Assembly (NCBI GenBank): GCA_019420065.1
Contig: JAHZHX010000003.1
Coordinates: 43,535 to 75,617 of the forward strand
Source: Clostridiales bacterium
GTDB taxonomy: Bacteria > Bacillota > Clostridia > Christensenellales > Aristaeellaceae
Direction: 5' to 3'
DNA length: 32,083 bases
Positions 14,715 to 22,598 of this stretch are shown here, piece by piece (positions within the stretch are counted from its first letter, which is position 1; every line of letters begins with the position of its first letter). The notes under the pieces were generated by a model. The model searched no databases and was not told the origin of the DNA. It saw only the letters and a list, made by a program, of their open reading frames with translations. The position numbers were made by a program, and so were the translations under genes.

Positions 14715-17066
14715 ATGAAGAAACTGTCTCTTCTTCTGGCCATCATGATGATGATGACCGCTCTCGTTCCCGCCTTTGCGGAAACCGCGACCGAGGGCCC
14801 AACCGAAGCTGAGCTGCTGGCTCAGAACTGTGATTTTGCGCTGATCGAAGCCAATGGCGATCAGCCCCGCCTGACCTACATTGAAGGCGTGACCAACATC
14901 CTGGATGTTGACGGCCTGAAATTCAAGGACATGAACGGCAACGGCAAGCTGGACGTTTATGAAGACTACCGCCAGGATACCGACGCCCGCGTGGCCGATC
15001 TGCTCAGCCAGATGACCAACGAGGAAAAGGCCGGCCTGCTGTTCTGCGTCAGCGCCAAGCTGGACGACGCCCGTACCCTGATCCCCGATTTCAAGAACAA
15101 CTGCATGCTGTTCAACCTCAACGGCACTCCCGTGTCCGTTGTGAACACCCTGAACAACCTGCAGGCGAAGGCCGAGGAAGAGCGCCTGAGCATTCCCATG
15201 ACCTTCACCTCCGACCGTGAGTACAACGCTTTCGCCGGCTACATCGACAAGGCGCACATCGGCTTTGGTACCGCCAATGATCCCGAACTGGCCTACAAGC
15301 TGGCGTACCTGTACGGCAAGGCCATGGTCGCCATCGGCGTGCATGTGACCTTCGAGCCCTACGCCAACGAGATCGGCGCTCAGTACGGCGAGAACCCCGA
15401 GCATATCGCTGCCATCGTCAGCCAGGAAGTAAAGGGTCTGGAAGACGCCGGTTTCGCCTCCTGCGTCAAGCACTGGATCGGCCGCGGCGGCGACAGCAAC
15501 TTCGGCAATGCCCGCAGCATCGCTCAGAACTTTGACAACTGGATGGTCGGCTGGAAGGCCGCTCTGTCCGGCGGCAACGAGTGGGTCATGACCAACTGCG
15601 GCGGCACCGGCATCACCAACACCGTTGACGTGAAGTGGGACCGCGTGACCATGAGCTACCTGCGCGACACCCTGGGCTTTGACGGCGTTGTCGTCACCGA
15701 CTGGTGGGCGCTGGGTATGCGCACCAAGGTTTCCGGCGTGAACCCCGATGGCGTTGAGCTGTCCGAGCAGTCCTTCGAGTGGCTGTATGGCAAGGCGCTG
15801 GAGTACGGCACCGACGTGTTTGGCGCCGGCAGCCTGAACCATGGCCTGGAAGTGACCAACACCATGGGCAACTGGCCTGACGTGATGATCCACGGCATGG
15901 AGACCGGCGAAGTCGAAATGCAGTATGTTGATCGCGCTGCCACCCGCGTGCTGCGCTTCAAGTTCAACAAGGGCCTGTTCGAGAACCCCTACCGCGTGGT
16001 TGAAGAAGCTCTGGCCACCGTTGCCAGCGCCGAATACGCCGCCAACCCCACCGAAATCAAGACCAACGAAGACCTGCGCGCCGCCCGTCTCCCCGAAGAA
16101 GTGGAACTGGCTGAGCAGCTTCAGGCCAAGTCCGCCGTTCTGGTCAAGAACGACAGCGACATCCTGCCTCTGAAGGAAGGCACCAAGATCTACATCGAAA
16201 GCTCCAACACCGATACCCTGCCCCATTACGTGCAGTACCTGAACCAGTTCGGCACCGTGGTTGACAGCATCGCGGACGCTGACGTTGTGATCGGTTACTT
16301 CTCCACCATTAACGACGCTGCCGAGCTGATGATCGAGGATGCTCAGGACGCCGGCAAGCCCGTCATCCTGACCCTGACCAGCAAGGCCACCGAGTACACC
16401 CTGAAGAACTCCAACGCGCTGATCTACATGCCCTACAGCCAGCAGCCTGACCATGGCTCCGGCGAGGCCGGCTTCATCTACGGCACCGAGCCCTGGATCT
16501 ACGCCGACCTGCTGTTCGGCGTGCGCGAGCCCGAAGGCATCATCCAGAAGGAGCAGGCCCGCAACAACTTCGAAGACGCTGCCCAGTGGAAGGATCTGGC
16601 TGGCGATCAGGGCGCTTCTCCCTACGTTCGCCTGATGGTCCAGGCCACCATGGAAGATGACGAGAACCATGCTTCTCCCAGCAACTGGGGCGATCCGCTC
16701 ATCTCCTACAACTATGGTATGCGCTATGGCAAGCAGCCTGAGTTCAAGTACAGCTGCCTGATCCTGCCCATCAGCCAGGTTGAAGAAGAATCCACCGACA
16801 GCCGCGGCAACGCCGTGTTCACCGTTGTGAACAAGACCGAAGCCAAGGCCGGCGAGCCCTTCACCATCTATGCTCTGCTGCGCAACAACGGCGCTGACGG
16901 CATCACCACCGTGCAGGCTCTGGCCAACGGCGAAGTGGTTGCCGAAAAGATCATGACCGTGTCCGGCGGCAGCTGGCGCGTGCTGCAGATGGATCTGACC
17001 CTGGCCGCTGGTGAATACACCATCCAGGTTGGCGATCTGACCGGCACGATGACCGTGGTAGACTAA
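14715..17066 (+). CDS. secreted glycoside hydrolase family 3-like protein
   Basis: A 783-residue exported protein. A signal peptide (about residues 1-23: basic start, methionine-rich hydrophobic core, AFA before the cut) has no lipobox. A calcium-loop-like DMNGNGKLDVYED (72-84) precedes the GH3 barrel (RVADLLSQMTNEEKAGLLF). The probable nucleophile is D329 in GFDGVVVTDWW, and a second GH3 domain begins near AEQLQAKSAVLVKNDSDILP. The last 90 residues look like an immunoglobulin-type or CARDB-like domain. KHWIGRGG replaces the usual KHFPGHG-like segment, so activity may be atypical. ATG 14715 follows AAAGGAG at 14697-14703. Lysine is almost always AAG and codon choice is uniform, unlike neighbours, suggesting high expression. 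Likely role: beta-glucosidase-like glycan degradation outside the cell. Confidence 0.82.
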   Translation: MKKLSLLLAIMMMMTALVPAFAETATEGPTEAELLAQNCDFALIEANGDQPRLTYIEGVTNILDVDGLKFKDMNGNGKLDVYEDYRQDTDARVADLLSQMTNEEKAGLLFCVSAKLDDARTLIPDFKNNCMLFNLNGTPVSVVNTLNNLQAKAEEERLSIPMTFTSDREYNAFAGYIDKAHIGFGTANDPELAYKLAYLYGKAMVAIGVHVTFEPYANEIGAQYGENPEHIAAIVSQEVKGLEDAGFASCVKHWIGRGGDSNFGNARSIAQNFDNWMVGWKAALSGGNEWVMTNCGGTGITNTVDVKWDRVTMSYLRDTLGFDGVVVTDWWALGMRTKVSGVNPDGVELSEQSFEWLYGKALEYGTDVFGAGSLNHGLEVTNTMGNWPDVMIHGMETGEVEMQYVDRAATRVLRFKFNKGLFENPYRVVEEALATVASAEYAANPTEIKTNEDLRAARLPEEVELAEQLQAKSAVLVKNDSDILPLKEGTKIYIESSNTDTLPHYVQYLNQFGTVVDSIADADVVIGYFSTINDAAELMIEDAQDAGKPVILTLTSKATEYTLKNSNALIYMPYSQQPDHGSGEAGFIYGTEPWIYADLLFGVREPEGIIQKEQARNNFEDAAQWKDLAGDQGASPYVRLMVQATMEDDENHASPSNWGDPLISYNYGMRYGKQPEFKYSCLILPISQVEEESTDSRGNAVFTVVNKTEAKAGEPFTIYALLRNNGADGITTVQALANGEVVAEKIMTVSGGSWRVLQMDLTLAAGEYTIQVGDLTGTMTVVD

Positions 17067-17089
17067 TTCGCAAAGCACTATACAAAACG

Positions 17090-17120
17090 GGGACGGCGTT
17101 CAAAACGCCGTCCCTTTTTT
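17090..17120 (+). terminator. intrinsic terminator of the GH3-like gene
   Basis: A perfect 11-bp stem, GGGACGGCGTT (17090-17100) with AACGCCGTCCC (17104-17114), has a 3-nt loop and is followed by six T. It lies 23 nt after the stop codon. Confidence 0.95.
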
Positions 17121-17165
17121 ATTTTCAAAATCCATAAAATCATTCCATAAAAGACAATATTCTGT

Positions 17166-17194
17166 TTGACAAATGAAAAAAATACCATTACAAT
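17166..17194 (+). promoter_or_regulatory. sigma-A promoter of the surface-protein gene
   Basis: TTGACA (17166-17171) and TACAAT (17189-17194) are separated by 17 bp. A TATAAT at 17196-17201 is an alternative -10 but lies too far from this -35. The leader to the ATG is about 45 nt. Confidence 0.8.
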
Positions 17195-17245
17195 ATATAA
17201 TGTATCAATATTTCTCAAAATACATGCAAAGAAGGACAAAAACGA

Positions 17246-19591
17246 ATGAAAACTCTACGCTCCTTATCCCTCTCACTACTCTGCGCTGTTCTGCTGCTCG
17301 TCCTTTGTATGCAGAACGTACCAGCCGAAGGAAGTAGTGTTTCCGCTCATTGGGATGCTGATGCCTCTACCCTGACGATAACGGGCGATGGAACGCAAAT
17401 CATCAATCAGGAAACCCTGTCCTCCATCCTTATCAATGGCGATGCATCCCTTTCCCTGGATTCGATTCGCGCCAGCATTGCCAATCTAAAAATCGAGCAC
17501 GTTGACAAAGTTGCTTCCTCAAGCAATGTTTCTCTGTTCCATCATTCCGCTTATCCCGCGCTGACCAACGTTGCGCTGACCGACGTGACCACCATCGGCC
17601 GCGGCGCGTTCTCCGCCAACGCCAATTTGACCACGCTTACCATTGACGGTTTCATGACCATCGAGAGCAAAAGCACCGGGTATCAATACTCCGACGGCCC
17701 GTTCCAGAACTGCGTTGGTTTGGTAGATGCAACGATCAAGGGCAACGGCAAAAACTCCGGCAGCGTTATCGGCAGCAATGCCTTTGCCTCCTCCAGCGCC
17801 GACAGCACACAGGGCAATGTGCTGACCATCCGTGATGTTGAAACGATCAGCGATTCCTCCTTCAGCTATGTCAACTTCAGGGAGCTCGTCGTTGATAACG
17901 TGCAGAAAATCGGCGGCGTGGAATCCTCCATGCCCGGCTGGCTGCTGGGTACCTCTTTCAGCTACAGCAAGCTCACCAAAGCCACCATTTCCAACACCGG
18001 CCTGATATATGGCAGTTCCTTCAGCCGCAGCAATCTGCTGACCGATGTTGTGCTGACCAATGTCGATATGGTGGACGACGCCGCCTTTGTTTACTGCCCG
18101 GCGCTCACCCATGTGACCTGCAATCAGATTGGCACGATCAATGCCGATGCGTTCTATGGCTGCACCGCGCTGAAAACGCTGACTGTGGACGGAACCACGC
18201 GGCTTGGCTACATTGCCACCGACCGCAATATCAAAGAAATCTTCGACCTGGTTTCCGGACTGCAGGGCCGCATCCGGGCCTCGATGGCGGGCAAATTCTT
18301 CCTGGATCCCGCAAAGCAGATTCTGGAGCTCAAGCCGGAAAGCGGCTGGACCGATACCACCAAGGGCGCAAGCAACGCCTGGAACAGCTATCAGAACCAG
18401 ACCCAGATTCTCGATCAGGCGCGTTGGAAGGAGGGGACCAACTCCACCGTCGCTCAGGCCCAGGTGCAGGCGTATACCACGCTGCAAAAGCAGATGGACT
18501 TCGTTTTCGTGCTGGATATGTCCAGCTCCATGCAGTATATCGGCGCGGAGAGCGATATGAACGCCAAATGCTTCGAGCTGTATTCCAAAGTGCAGGACGT
18601 TGCCGGCGCGCTGCTTGAAAAACGCGCGGACATTGACTGCAAGGTTGCCTTTGTTACCTTTGCCGGGTCAAATTACAATCGCAATCTGCGCATCGAAACT
18701 ACCGGTTTCTATGATGACTATGCCGCGGTGGAAAAGGATTTTCTTTCCACACTAACGCCGCCGATGGGCTATACCCCCTTCGACAGCGCACTTGAAGCGG
18801 CTAAAGAATTACTGGACAGCCGGAGCGGCGCGGATCAGGGCAGAAATGTTTCCATCATCCTCATCAGCGACGGTATCCCCGAGCCAACCAGCTATTACGA
18901 GGAAATCCTGAACGGCGCCAAAGCCGCGGCGGACAGCATCAAAGCCAATGGCGCTGCGATCTTCGGTGTTACTATGTCCATTGAAGAGGATTATAAGCCT
19001 TATGCCGACAGTACCATGAAGACGATCTGCTCGGACGGGCTGTACTTCGACTCTGACGACGCCAAAAGCTTCAGCGACGCCGTCAACCAGGCCATCAACG
19101 AGGCCTACGGCCATTATACGATGTCCATTCCCGTCGGCGCGGATTACAACGGCAGCACAGTTGCCAATATTGTCCCCAGCTGCGGCAGCGCCGCTTATAA
19201 CGCCAAGACCAACGCCATTGAATGGAAAATCACCGGCATGCCGTTCCAGACGCATACGCTGACCTATGAAGTGACGCTGAAAAAGCTGGCGAACGGCACT
19301 TATCCCAACGGCACCTTTGACGTAAACGACGACAGCACCGGCGGCGCTGTCCTGAACAATGCCGGGGACATCACGGTAAATACCATGAAATCGCCCAAGC
19401 TCTCCCGCGCCGCGGAGCCGACTCCCACTGTCACCGTGCAGCCCACGGCCACGCCGACCGTACCGCCGATCGACATTCCCCAAACCGGCGACAACAGCCA
19501 TCTGCCGCTGTCTCTTGGGCTTCTGCTCGTCAGCGCGGCCGGTCTTGCCCTGATCCTGTGCTATCACCAGAAGAAAAAGTATAACCATTAA
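17246..19591 (+). CDS. sortase-anchored surface protein with BspA-type leucine-rich repeats and a VWA domain
   Basis: A 781-residue cell-wall protein. It starts with a signal peptide (about 1-28). Residues about 40-330 hold irregular leucine-rich repeats of the BspA type (units such as LTNVALTDVTTIGRGAFS and LTTLTIDGFMTI). A von Willebrand A domain (about 418-620) has an intact metal-ion adhesion site: DMSSS (D424, S426, S428), T510 in GYTPF and D542 in ISDG. A Thr/Pro-rich linker leads to the sortase motif IPQTG (744-748), a membrane helix and a KKKYNH tail. The start follows AAGAAGGA. It should be displayed on the surface and act in adhesion to protein or host surfaces. No sortase gene is nearby. 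It has its own promoter and is probably monocistronic. Confidence 0.9.
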   Translation: MKTLRSLSLSLLCAVLLLVLCMQNVPAEGSSVSAHWDADASTLTITGDGTQIINQETLSSILINGDASLSLDSIRASIANLKIEHVDKVASSSNVSLFHHSAYPALTNVALTDVTTIGRGAFSANANLTTLTIDGFMTIESKSTGYQYSDGPFQNCVGLVDATIKGNGKNSGSVIGSNAFASSSADSTQGNVLTIRDVETISDSSFSYVNFRELVVDNVQKIGGVESSMPGWLLGTSFSYSKLTKATISNTGLIYGSSFSRSNLLTDVVLTNVDMVDDAAFVYCPALTHVTCNQIGTINADAFYGCTALKTLTVDGTTRLGYIATDRNIKEIFDLVSGLQGRIRASMAGKFFLDPAKQILELKPESGWTDTTKGASNAWNSYQNQTQILDQARWKEGTNSTVAQAQVQAYTTLQKQMDFVFVLDMSSSMQYIGAESDMNAKCFELYSKVQDVAGALLEKRADIDCKVAFVTFAGSNYNRNLRIETTGFYDDYAAVEKDFLSTLTPPMGYTPFDSALEAAKELLDSRSGADQGRNVSIILISDGIPEPTSYYEEILNGAKAAADSIKANGAAIFGVTMSIEEDYKPYADSTMKTICSDGLYFDSDDAKSFSDAVNQAINEAYGHYTMSIPVGADYNGSTVANIVPSCGSAAYNAKTNAIEWKITGMPFQTHTLTYEVTLKKLANGTYPNGTFDVNDDSTGGAVLNNAGDITVNTMKSPKLSRAAEPTPTVTVQPTATPTVPPIDIPQTGDNSHLPLSLGLLLVSAAGLALILCYHQKKKYNH

Positions 19592-19597
19592 TTTCAT

Positions 19598-19855
19598 CTG
19601 AAGCGCCTCGCAGAATTGCGGAGCGCTTCATTCTGTTGACAAAGTCAACAGAATGGCAGAGGTTGAGAAAGTCCGCAAGGCAAGGAAACGAGCTTGCAGA
19701 TCAGGGAGCTTACACAGACGTAAGTGACCGCCATCCGCAAGTGAAGTTGACACAGCAAGCAAAAATTCCTTCGATTTTCTCTTTTTTTGAAGGAATTTTT
19801 GCGTTTGCGGATTTTGTCAACGCTCTGAAGCGCCTCGCAAAATTGCGGAGCGCTT
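19598..19855. repeat. structured intergenic repeat element flanked by two 31-bp hairpin copies
   Basis: Two 31-bp copies (19598-19628 and 19825-19855) differ at one base; each is a hairpin of GAAGCGC and GCGCTT with an inner CGCA/TGCG. The first lies 6 nt after the surface-protein gene, where its terminator is expected. Between them are a perfect inverted repeat, ATTCTGTTGAC (19630-19640) with GTCAACAGAAT (19644-19654); ATCCGCAA (19734-19741) with TTGCGGAT (19805-19812); and, nested inside that, a 12-bp stem, AAAAATTCCTTC (19761-19772) with GAAGGAATTTTT (19789-19800). The 77-codon frame at 19636-19869 has no ribosome site and overlaps these structures, so I do not call it a gene. This accounts for most of the 498-nt gap before metK. 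Confidence 0.65.
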
Positions 19856-19865
19856 ATCATTTTTC

Positions 19866-19894
19866 TTGACACGTCCTTGTATATATGCTATAAT
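19866..19894 (+). promoter_or_regulatory. consensus sigma-A promoter of metK
   Basis: TTGACA (19866-19871) and TATAAT (19889-19894) are both perfect hexamers with a 17-bp spacer. Transcription would start near 19901, just before the SAM riboswitch. Confidence 0.93.
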
Positions 19895-19913
19895 AATAAA
19901 TGATAATTGAATA

Positions 19914-20014
19914 CCTTATCAAGAGCGGCGGAGGGAACGGCCCGATGATGCCCGGCAACCGGCGCGCAAGCGTGCGGTGCTAAATCCGGCGGTACCTTGT
20001 ACCGACAGATAAGG
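19914..20014 (+). ncRNA. SAM-I (S-box) riboswitch
   Basis: The conserved S-box core is recognisable. P1 pairs CCTTATC (19914-19920) with GATAAGG (20008-20014). AAGAGCGGCGGAGGGAACGG, CCCGATGATGCCCGGCAACC (19941-19960) and GGTGCTAAATCC follow in the expected order. It lies in the metK leader, matching its known role of switching off methionine and SAM genes when SAM is high. The 3' strand of P1 can pair with the terminator stem downstream (20007-20013 with 20038-20044), giving a classical antiterminator. Confidence 0.95.
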
Positions 20015-20035
20015 CGTGGAAGAAAGATTTCATTT

Positions 20036-20065
20036 CGCTTGTCTGTAAGGCAAGCGTTTTCTTTT
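20036..20065 (+). terminator. riboswitch-controlled intrinsic terminator of metK
   Basis: CGCTTGTCT (20036-20044) pairs with AAGGCAAGCG (within 20048-20056) through nine pairs including one G-U wobble, around a 3-nt loop. It is followed by TTTTCTTTT. Its left arm is the region that P1's 3' strand can sequester in the SAM-free state, so this is the expression platform. Confidence 0.85.
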
Positions 20066-20089
20066 GCGCAGAAGAAGGAGAAGAAGAAC

Positions 20090-21247
20090 ATGAGAAAACT
20101 GTTTACATCCGAAAGTGTGACCGAAGGACATCCCGACAAGGTGTGCGACCAGATCTCCGACGCGGTACTGGACGATATGCTGCGGCAGGATCCTGCCTCC
20201 CGCGTAGCCTGCGAAACCTGCACCACCACCGGTCTGGTGCTGGTGATGGGTGAAATCACCACAAAAGGTTATACCAACATTGAAAAGATTGCCCGCCAGG
20301 TGATTCTGGATATTGGCTATGACGATTCCGTGATGGGCTTTGACGGCAATTCCTGCGGCGTGATGGTCTCCGTCCATGAGCAAAGCCCCGATATCTCCAT
20401 GGGCGTGACCGCGACCGCCGACCACGAGCAGGGCGCGGGCGATCAGGGCATGATGTTTGGCTATGCCTGCAACGAAACGCCGGAAATGATGCCCATGCCC
20501 ATTGCCCTGTCCCACCGTCTGACCCGCCGCATGGCTGCCGTGCGCAAGAACGGCCAATTCCCCTGGATGCGTCCGGACGGCAAGGCGCAGGTGACCGTGG
20601 CCTATGAGGACGGTCAGCCTGTGGCCGTGGACGCGGTCGTGATCTCCACCCAGCACGCGGCCGACGTTTCCCATGCGGAAATTGAGCGCGCCATGATCGA
20701 GGAGGTCATCAAAAAGGAGATTCCCGCCAGTCTTCTGCATGCCGGAACCAAATTCTATATCAATCCCACCGGCCGCTTCGTGATCGGCGGTCCCGCAGGC
20801 GACAGTGGGCTGACCGGACGCAAAATCATTGTGGACACCTATGGCGGCTACTGCCCGCACGGCGGCGGCGCGTTCTCGGGCAAGGATCCCAGCAAGGTGG
20901 ACCGCAGCGCGGCTTACGCCGCCCGTCATGCCGCCAAGAATCTGGTAGCTGCCGGCCTGTGCGACCGCTGCCAGATCGCCGTTGCCTATGCTATCGGCGT
21001 CGCCCGCCCCGTGAGCCTGACGGTAGATACCTTCGGCACGGGCAAGCTGCCGGACGACGCGCTCTCCCGCCTGGTGGACGAGGTGTTTGACATGCGCCCC
21101 GCCGCCATCATTGACCGGCTGAACCTGCGCCGGCCGATCTATCGCGCCACTGCCTCCTACGGTCACTTTGGCCGCACGGACGCGGCCTTCCCCTGGGAGC
21201 AGACCGACATGGTGGAAGTCCTTCGCGCCGCTGCCGCCAGGCTGTAA
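20090..21247 (+). CDS. metK: S-adenosylmethionine synthetase
   Basis: Makes S-adenosylmethionine from methionine and ATP in the cytoplasm. The 385-residue protein carries FTSESVTEGHPDKVCDQISD at the N terminus, the signature GAGDQGMMFGYA, and the glycine-rich P-loop-like GGGAFSGKD followed by KVDRSAAYAAR. Length is normal for the family. The ATG at 20090 follows AAGGAG at 20075-20080 (spacing 9); the frame continues upstream through the riboswitch and is not coding there. Expression is controlled by the SAM-I riboswitch and terminator in the leader. An acetyltransferase gene follows after 4 nt. Confidence 0.98.
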   Translation: MRKLFTSESVTEGHPDKVCDQISDAVLDDMLRQDPASRVACETCTTTGLVLVMGEITTKGYTNIEKIARQVILDIGYDDSVMGFDGNSCGVMVSVHEQSPDISMGVTATADHEQGAGDQGMMFGYACNETPEMMPMPIALSHRLTRRMAAVRKNGQFPWMRPDGKAQVTVAYEDGQPVAVDAVVISTQHAADVSHAEIERAMIEEVIKKEIPASLLHAGTKFYINPTGRFVIGGPAGDSGLTGRKIIVDTYGGYCPHGGGAFSGKDPSKVDRSAAYAARHAAKNLVAAGLCDRCQIAVAYAIGVARPVSLTVDTFGTGKLPDDALSRLVDEVFDMRPAAIIDRLNLRRPIYRATASYGHFGRTDAAFPWEQTDMVEVLRAAAARL

Positions 21248-21251
21248 GCCA

Positions 21252-21722
21252 ATGTCTGTTCTGCTGAAAATCCCCGCGTTTGAGGAGCTTTCCTTCCGGC
21301 AGCAGCTGCTGCGGGACGAAGCTACGATGCAGTACAATCACGCCTATGGCGGCACGATCGACTTTGCTTTTGACCGATGGGAAAATTGGTACGCGCGTTG
21401 GATATTGGATCGGTCAGGAGCGCATTTTTACCGCTATGTCTTTGACGAGGCCCTGGGGCAATATGTGGGCGAAGCTGCGTATCATCTGGACGCGGATAAC
21501 GGCCGTTATCTATGCGACGTTATCATCCACGCTCAATACCGCCGCCGGGGCTGCGGCGGTCAGGCGCTGCATCTGCTTTGCGAAGCCGCCCGCGGCAACG
21601 GCGTTAACTGTCTGCATGACGATATCGCCATAGACAATCCCGCCCTGTCCTTGTTTCTGAACGCCGGGTTTATTGTCGTCCGCCGCACCGCTTCCTCGGT
21701 GCTGGTGGCAAAGCAGCTCTAA
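21252..21722 (+). CDS. GNAT family N-acetyltransferase
   Basis: A 156-residue protein of the GNAT fold. The acetyl-CoA-binding segment is CDVIIHAQYRRRGCGGQALH (about 94-113), with the YRRRGCGG pyrophosphate-binding loop, and a C-terminal NPALSLFLNAGF matches the usual motif before the last strand. It starts 4 nt after the metK stop with only a weak AGGCTG site, so it depends on the metK transcript and is likely under the SAM riboswitch as well. The substrate is unknown. A terminator follows at 21766-21801. Confidence 0.8.
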   Translation: MSVLLKIPAFEELSFRQQLLRDEATMQYNHAYGGTIDFAFDRWENWYARWILDRSGAHFYRYVFDEALGQYVGEAAYHLDADNGRYLCDVIIHAQYRRRGCGGQALHLLCEAARGNGVNCLHDDIAIDNPALSLFLNAGFIVVRRTASSVLVAKQL

Positions 21723-21765
21723 AAAAATTCCGCCGCTCGAAAGCGCGGCGTTCATATGGCGTTTA

Positions 21766-21801
21766 ACAGCCGCAGCAGTATGCACCGCTGCGGCTGTTTT
21801 T
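21766..21801 (+). terminator. intrinsic terminator of the metK-acetyltransferase operon
   Basis: A perfect 11-bp stem, ACAGCCGCAGC (21766-21776) with GCTGCGGCTGT (21787-21797), has a 10-nt loop and is followed by TTTTT (from 21797). Confidence 0.9.
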
Positions 21802-21933
21802 GTATCTTATCCAGTCATATATCATATGGAGCCGAGCAGACCTGCCAAATCGGCCAAGTGCCTTAAAACAAGGATTGAAAGTTGCGGGAATGTAAGAAAA
21901 TTTGTGTCAGAGGAAAAAGAGGATTATAAAAAA

Positions 21934-22354
21934 ATGGAATATGCAAAAATCTATGAGCGCAACAGAGCAGAAGTAAATCAATTTATCAAGGAACATTGGT
22001 ATTCGACAAAAATGGTAGTCAGGGCCAGGAATGTGACCTGTCTGAGACGGAAGGAGTGACAGCGCATATGAAATAATGTCCTTGGACAGTTTGAAAGAAA
22101 AGCAAGGAATAGGAACTGCTCTTCTGAATATGGTAATTCAGGAGGCAAAGGAACATAATATGCAAAAGATCGTATTGATTACGACAAATGATAATATCAA
22201 TGCCATCCGCTTTTACCAAAGAAGAGGATTTGATATGGCTCATTTATATCGCAATATGCTTGATATATCGAGAAAGCTAAAGCCGGAGATACCGCTTATT
22301 GGAGAAAACGGCATACCCTTAAGGCATGAGATAGAGTTTGAAATGATTCTATAG
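21934..22354 (+). pseudogene. broken GNAT acetyltransferase gene
   Basis: Three frames together spell a GNAT protein. From ATG 21934 frame 1 reads MEYAKIYERNRAEVNQF through KMVVR. At a GGG run (22022-22024) the reading must shift by one base to give GQECDLSETEGVTA, as if one G of GGGG was lost. The C-terminal part resumes in a third frame as AYEIMSLDSLKEKQGIGTAL and continues through INAIRFYQRRGF to IPLRHEIEFEMIL, stop at 22354. Compared with relatives ending in that pattern, roughly 20 central residues between GVTA and YEIM (the first core strands) are missing. The region is much more AT-rich than its neighbours, suggesting acquisition from elsewhere followed by decay. A short product from 22076 cannot be excluded but would lack a full fold. 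Confidence 0.75.
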
Positions 22355-22514
22355 ATTTATCCAAAATTCCAGTTTTCGCGCAGCTACAAAGGCGCGCTTC
22401 TATACAGGATCGCCCCATATATGCGCGCTTTGCCTCGCTGCGTTGCGAACAAAGGACTATTTTCACCCATGGTTTGTCCTTCGCTCTTTGCACCGCTTTG
22501 CGGCTATCCTTTCA

Positions 22515-22559
22515 AAGCAAAATGCGTGACCACGAAAATCACGCATTTTGCTTATTTTT
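22515..22559. terminator. long hairpin terminator, probably bidirectional
   Basis: A perfect 15-bp stem, AAGCAAAATGCGTGA (22515-22529) with TCACGCATTTTGCTT (22539-22553), has a 9-nt loop and is followed by ATTTTT on the plus strand. It sits between the GNAT pseudogene and the convergent minus-strand gene ending at 22599, so it may serve both. The rest of 22355-22598 holds GC-rich non-coding sequence with the 12-mer TTGCGAACAAAG repeated at 22443 and 22565. Confidence 0.8.
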
Positions 22560-22598
22560 CTGTCTTGCGAACAAAGCCCGAGAGGACGGCAGATTTTT

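Noticed and set aside
14511..17078. A very long (over 800 codons) open frame antisense to the GH3-like gene
   Set aside because: It mirrors the uniform, GC-biased codons of the real gene and has a low-complexity composition rich in G, V, H and Q; no ribosome site and no family motif.
19636..19869. A 77-codon plus-strand open frame between the surface protein and metK
   Set aside because: No ribosome site; it runs through three perfect inverted repeats and the second 31-bp hairpin, so the frame is a by-product of a structured non-coding element.
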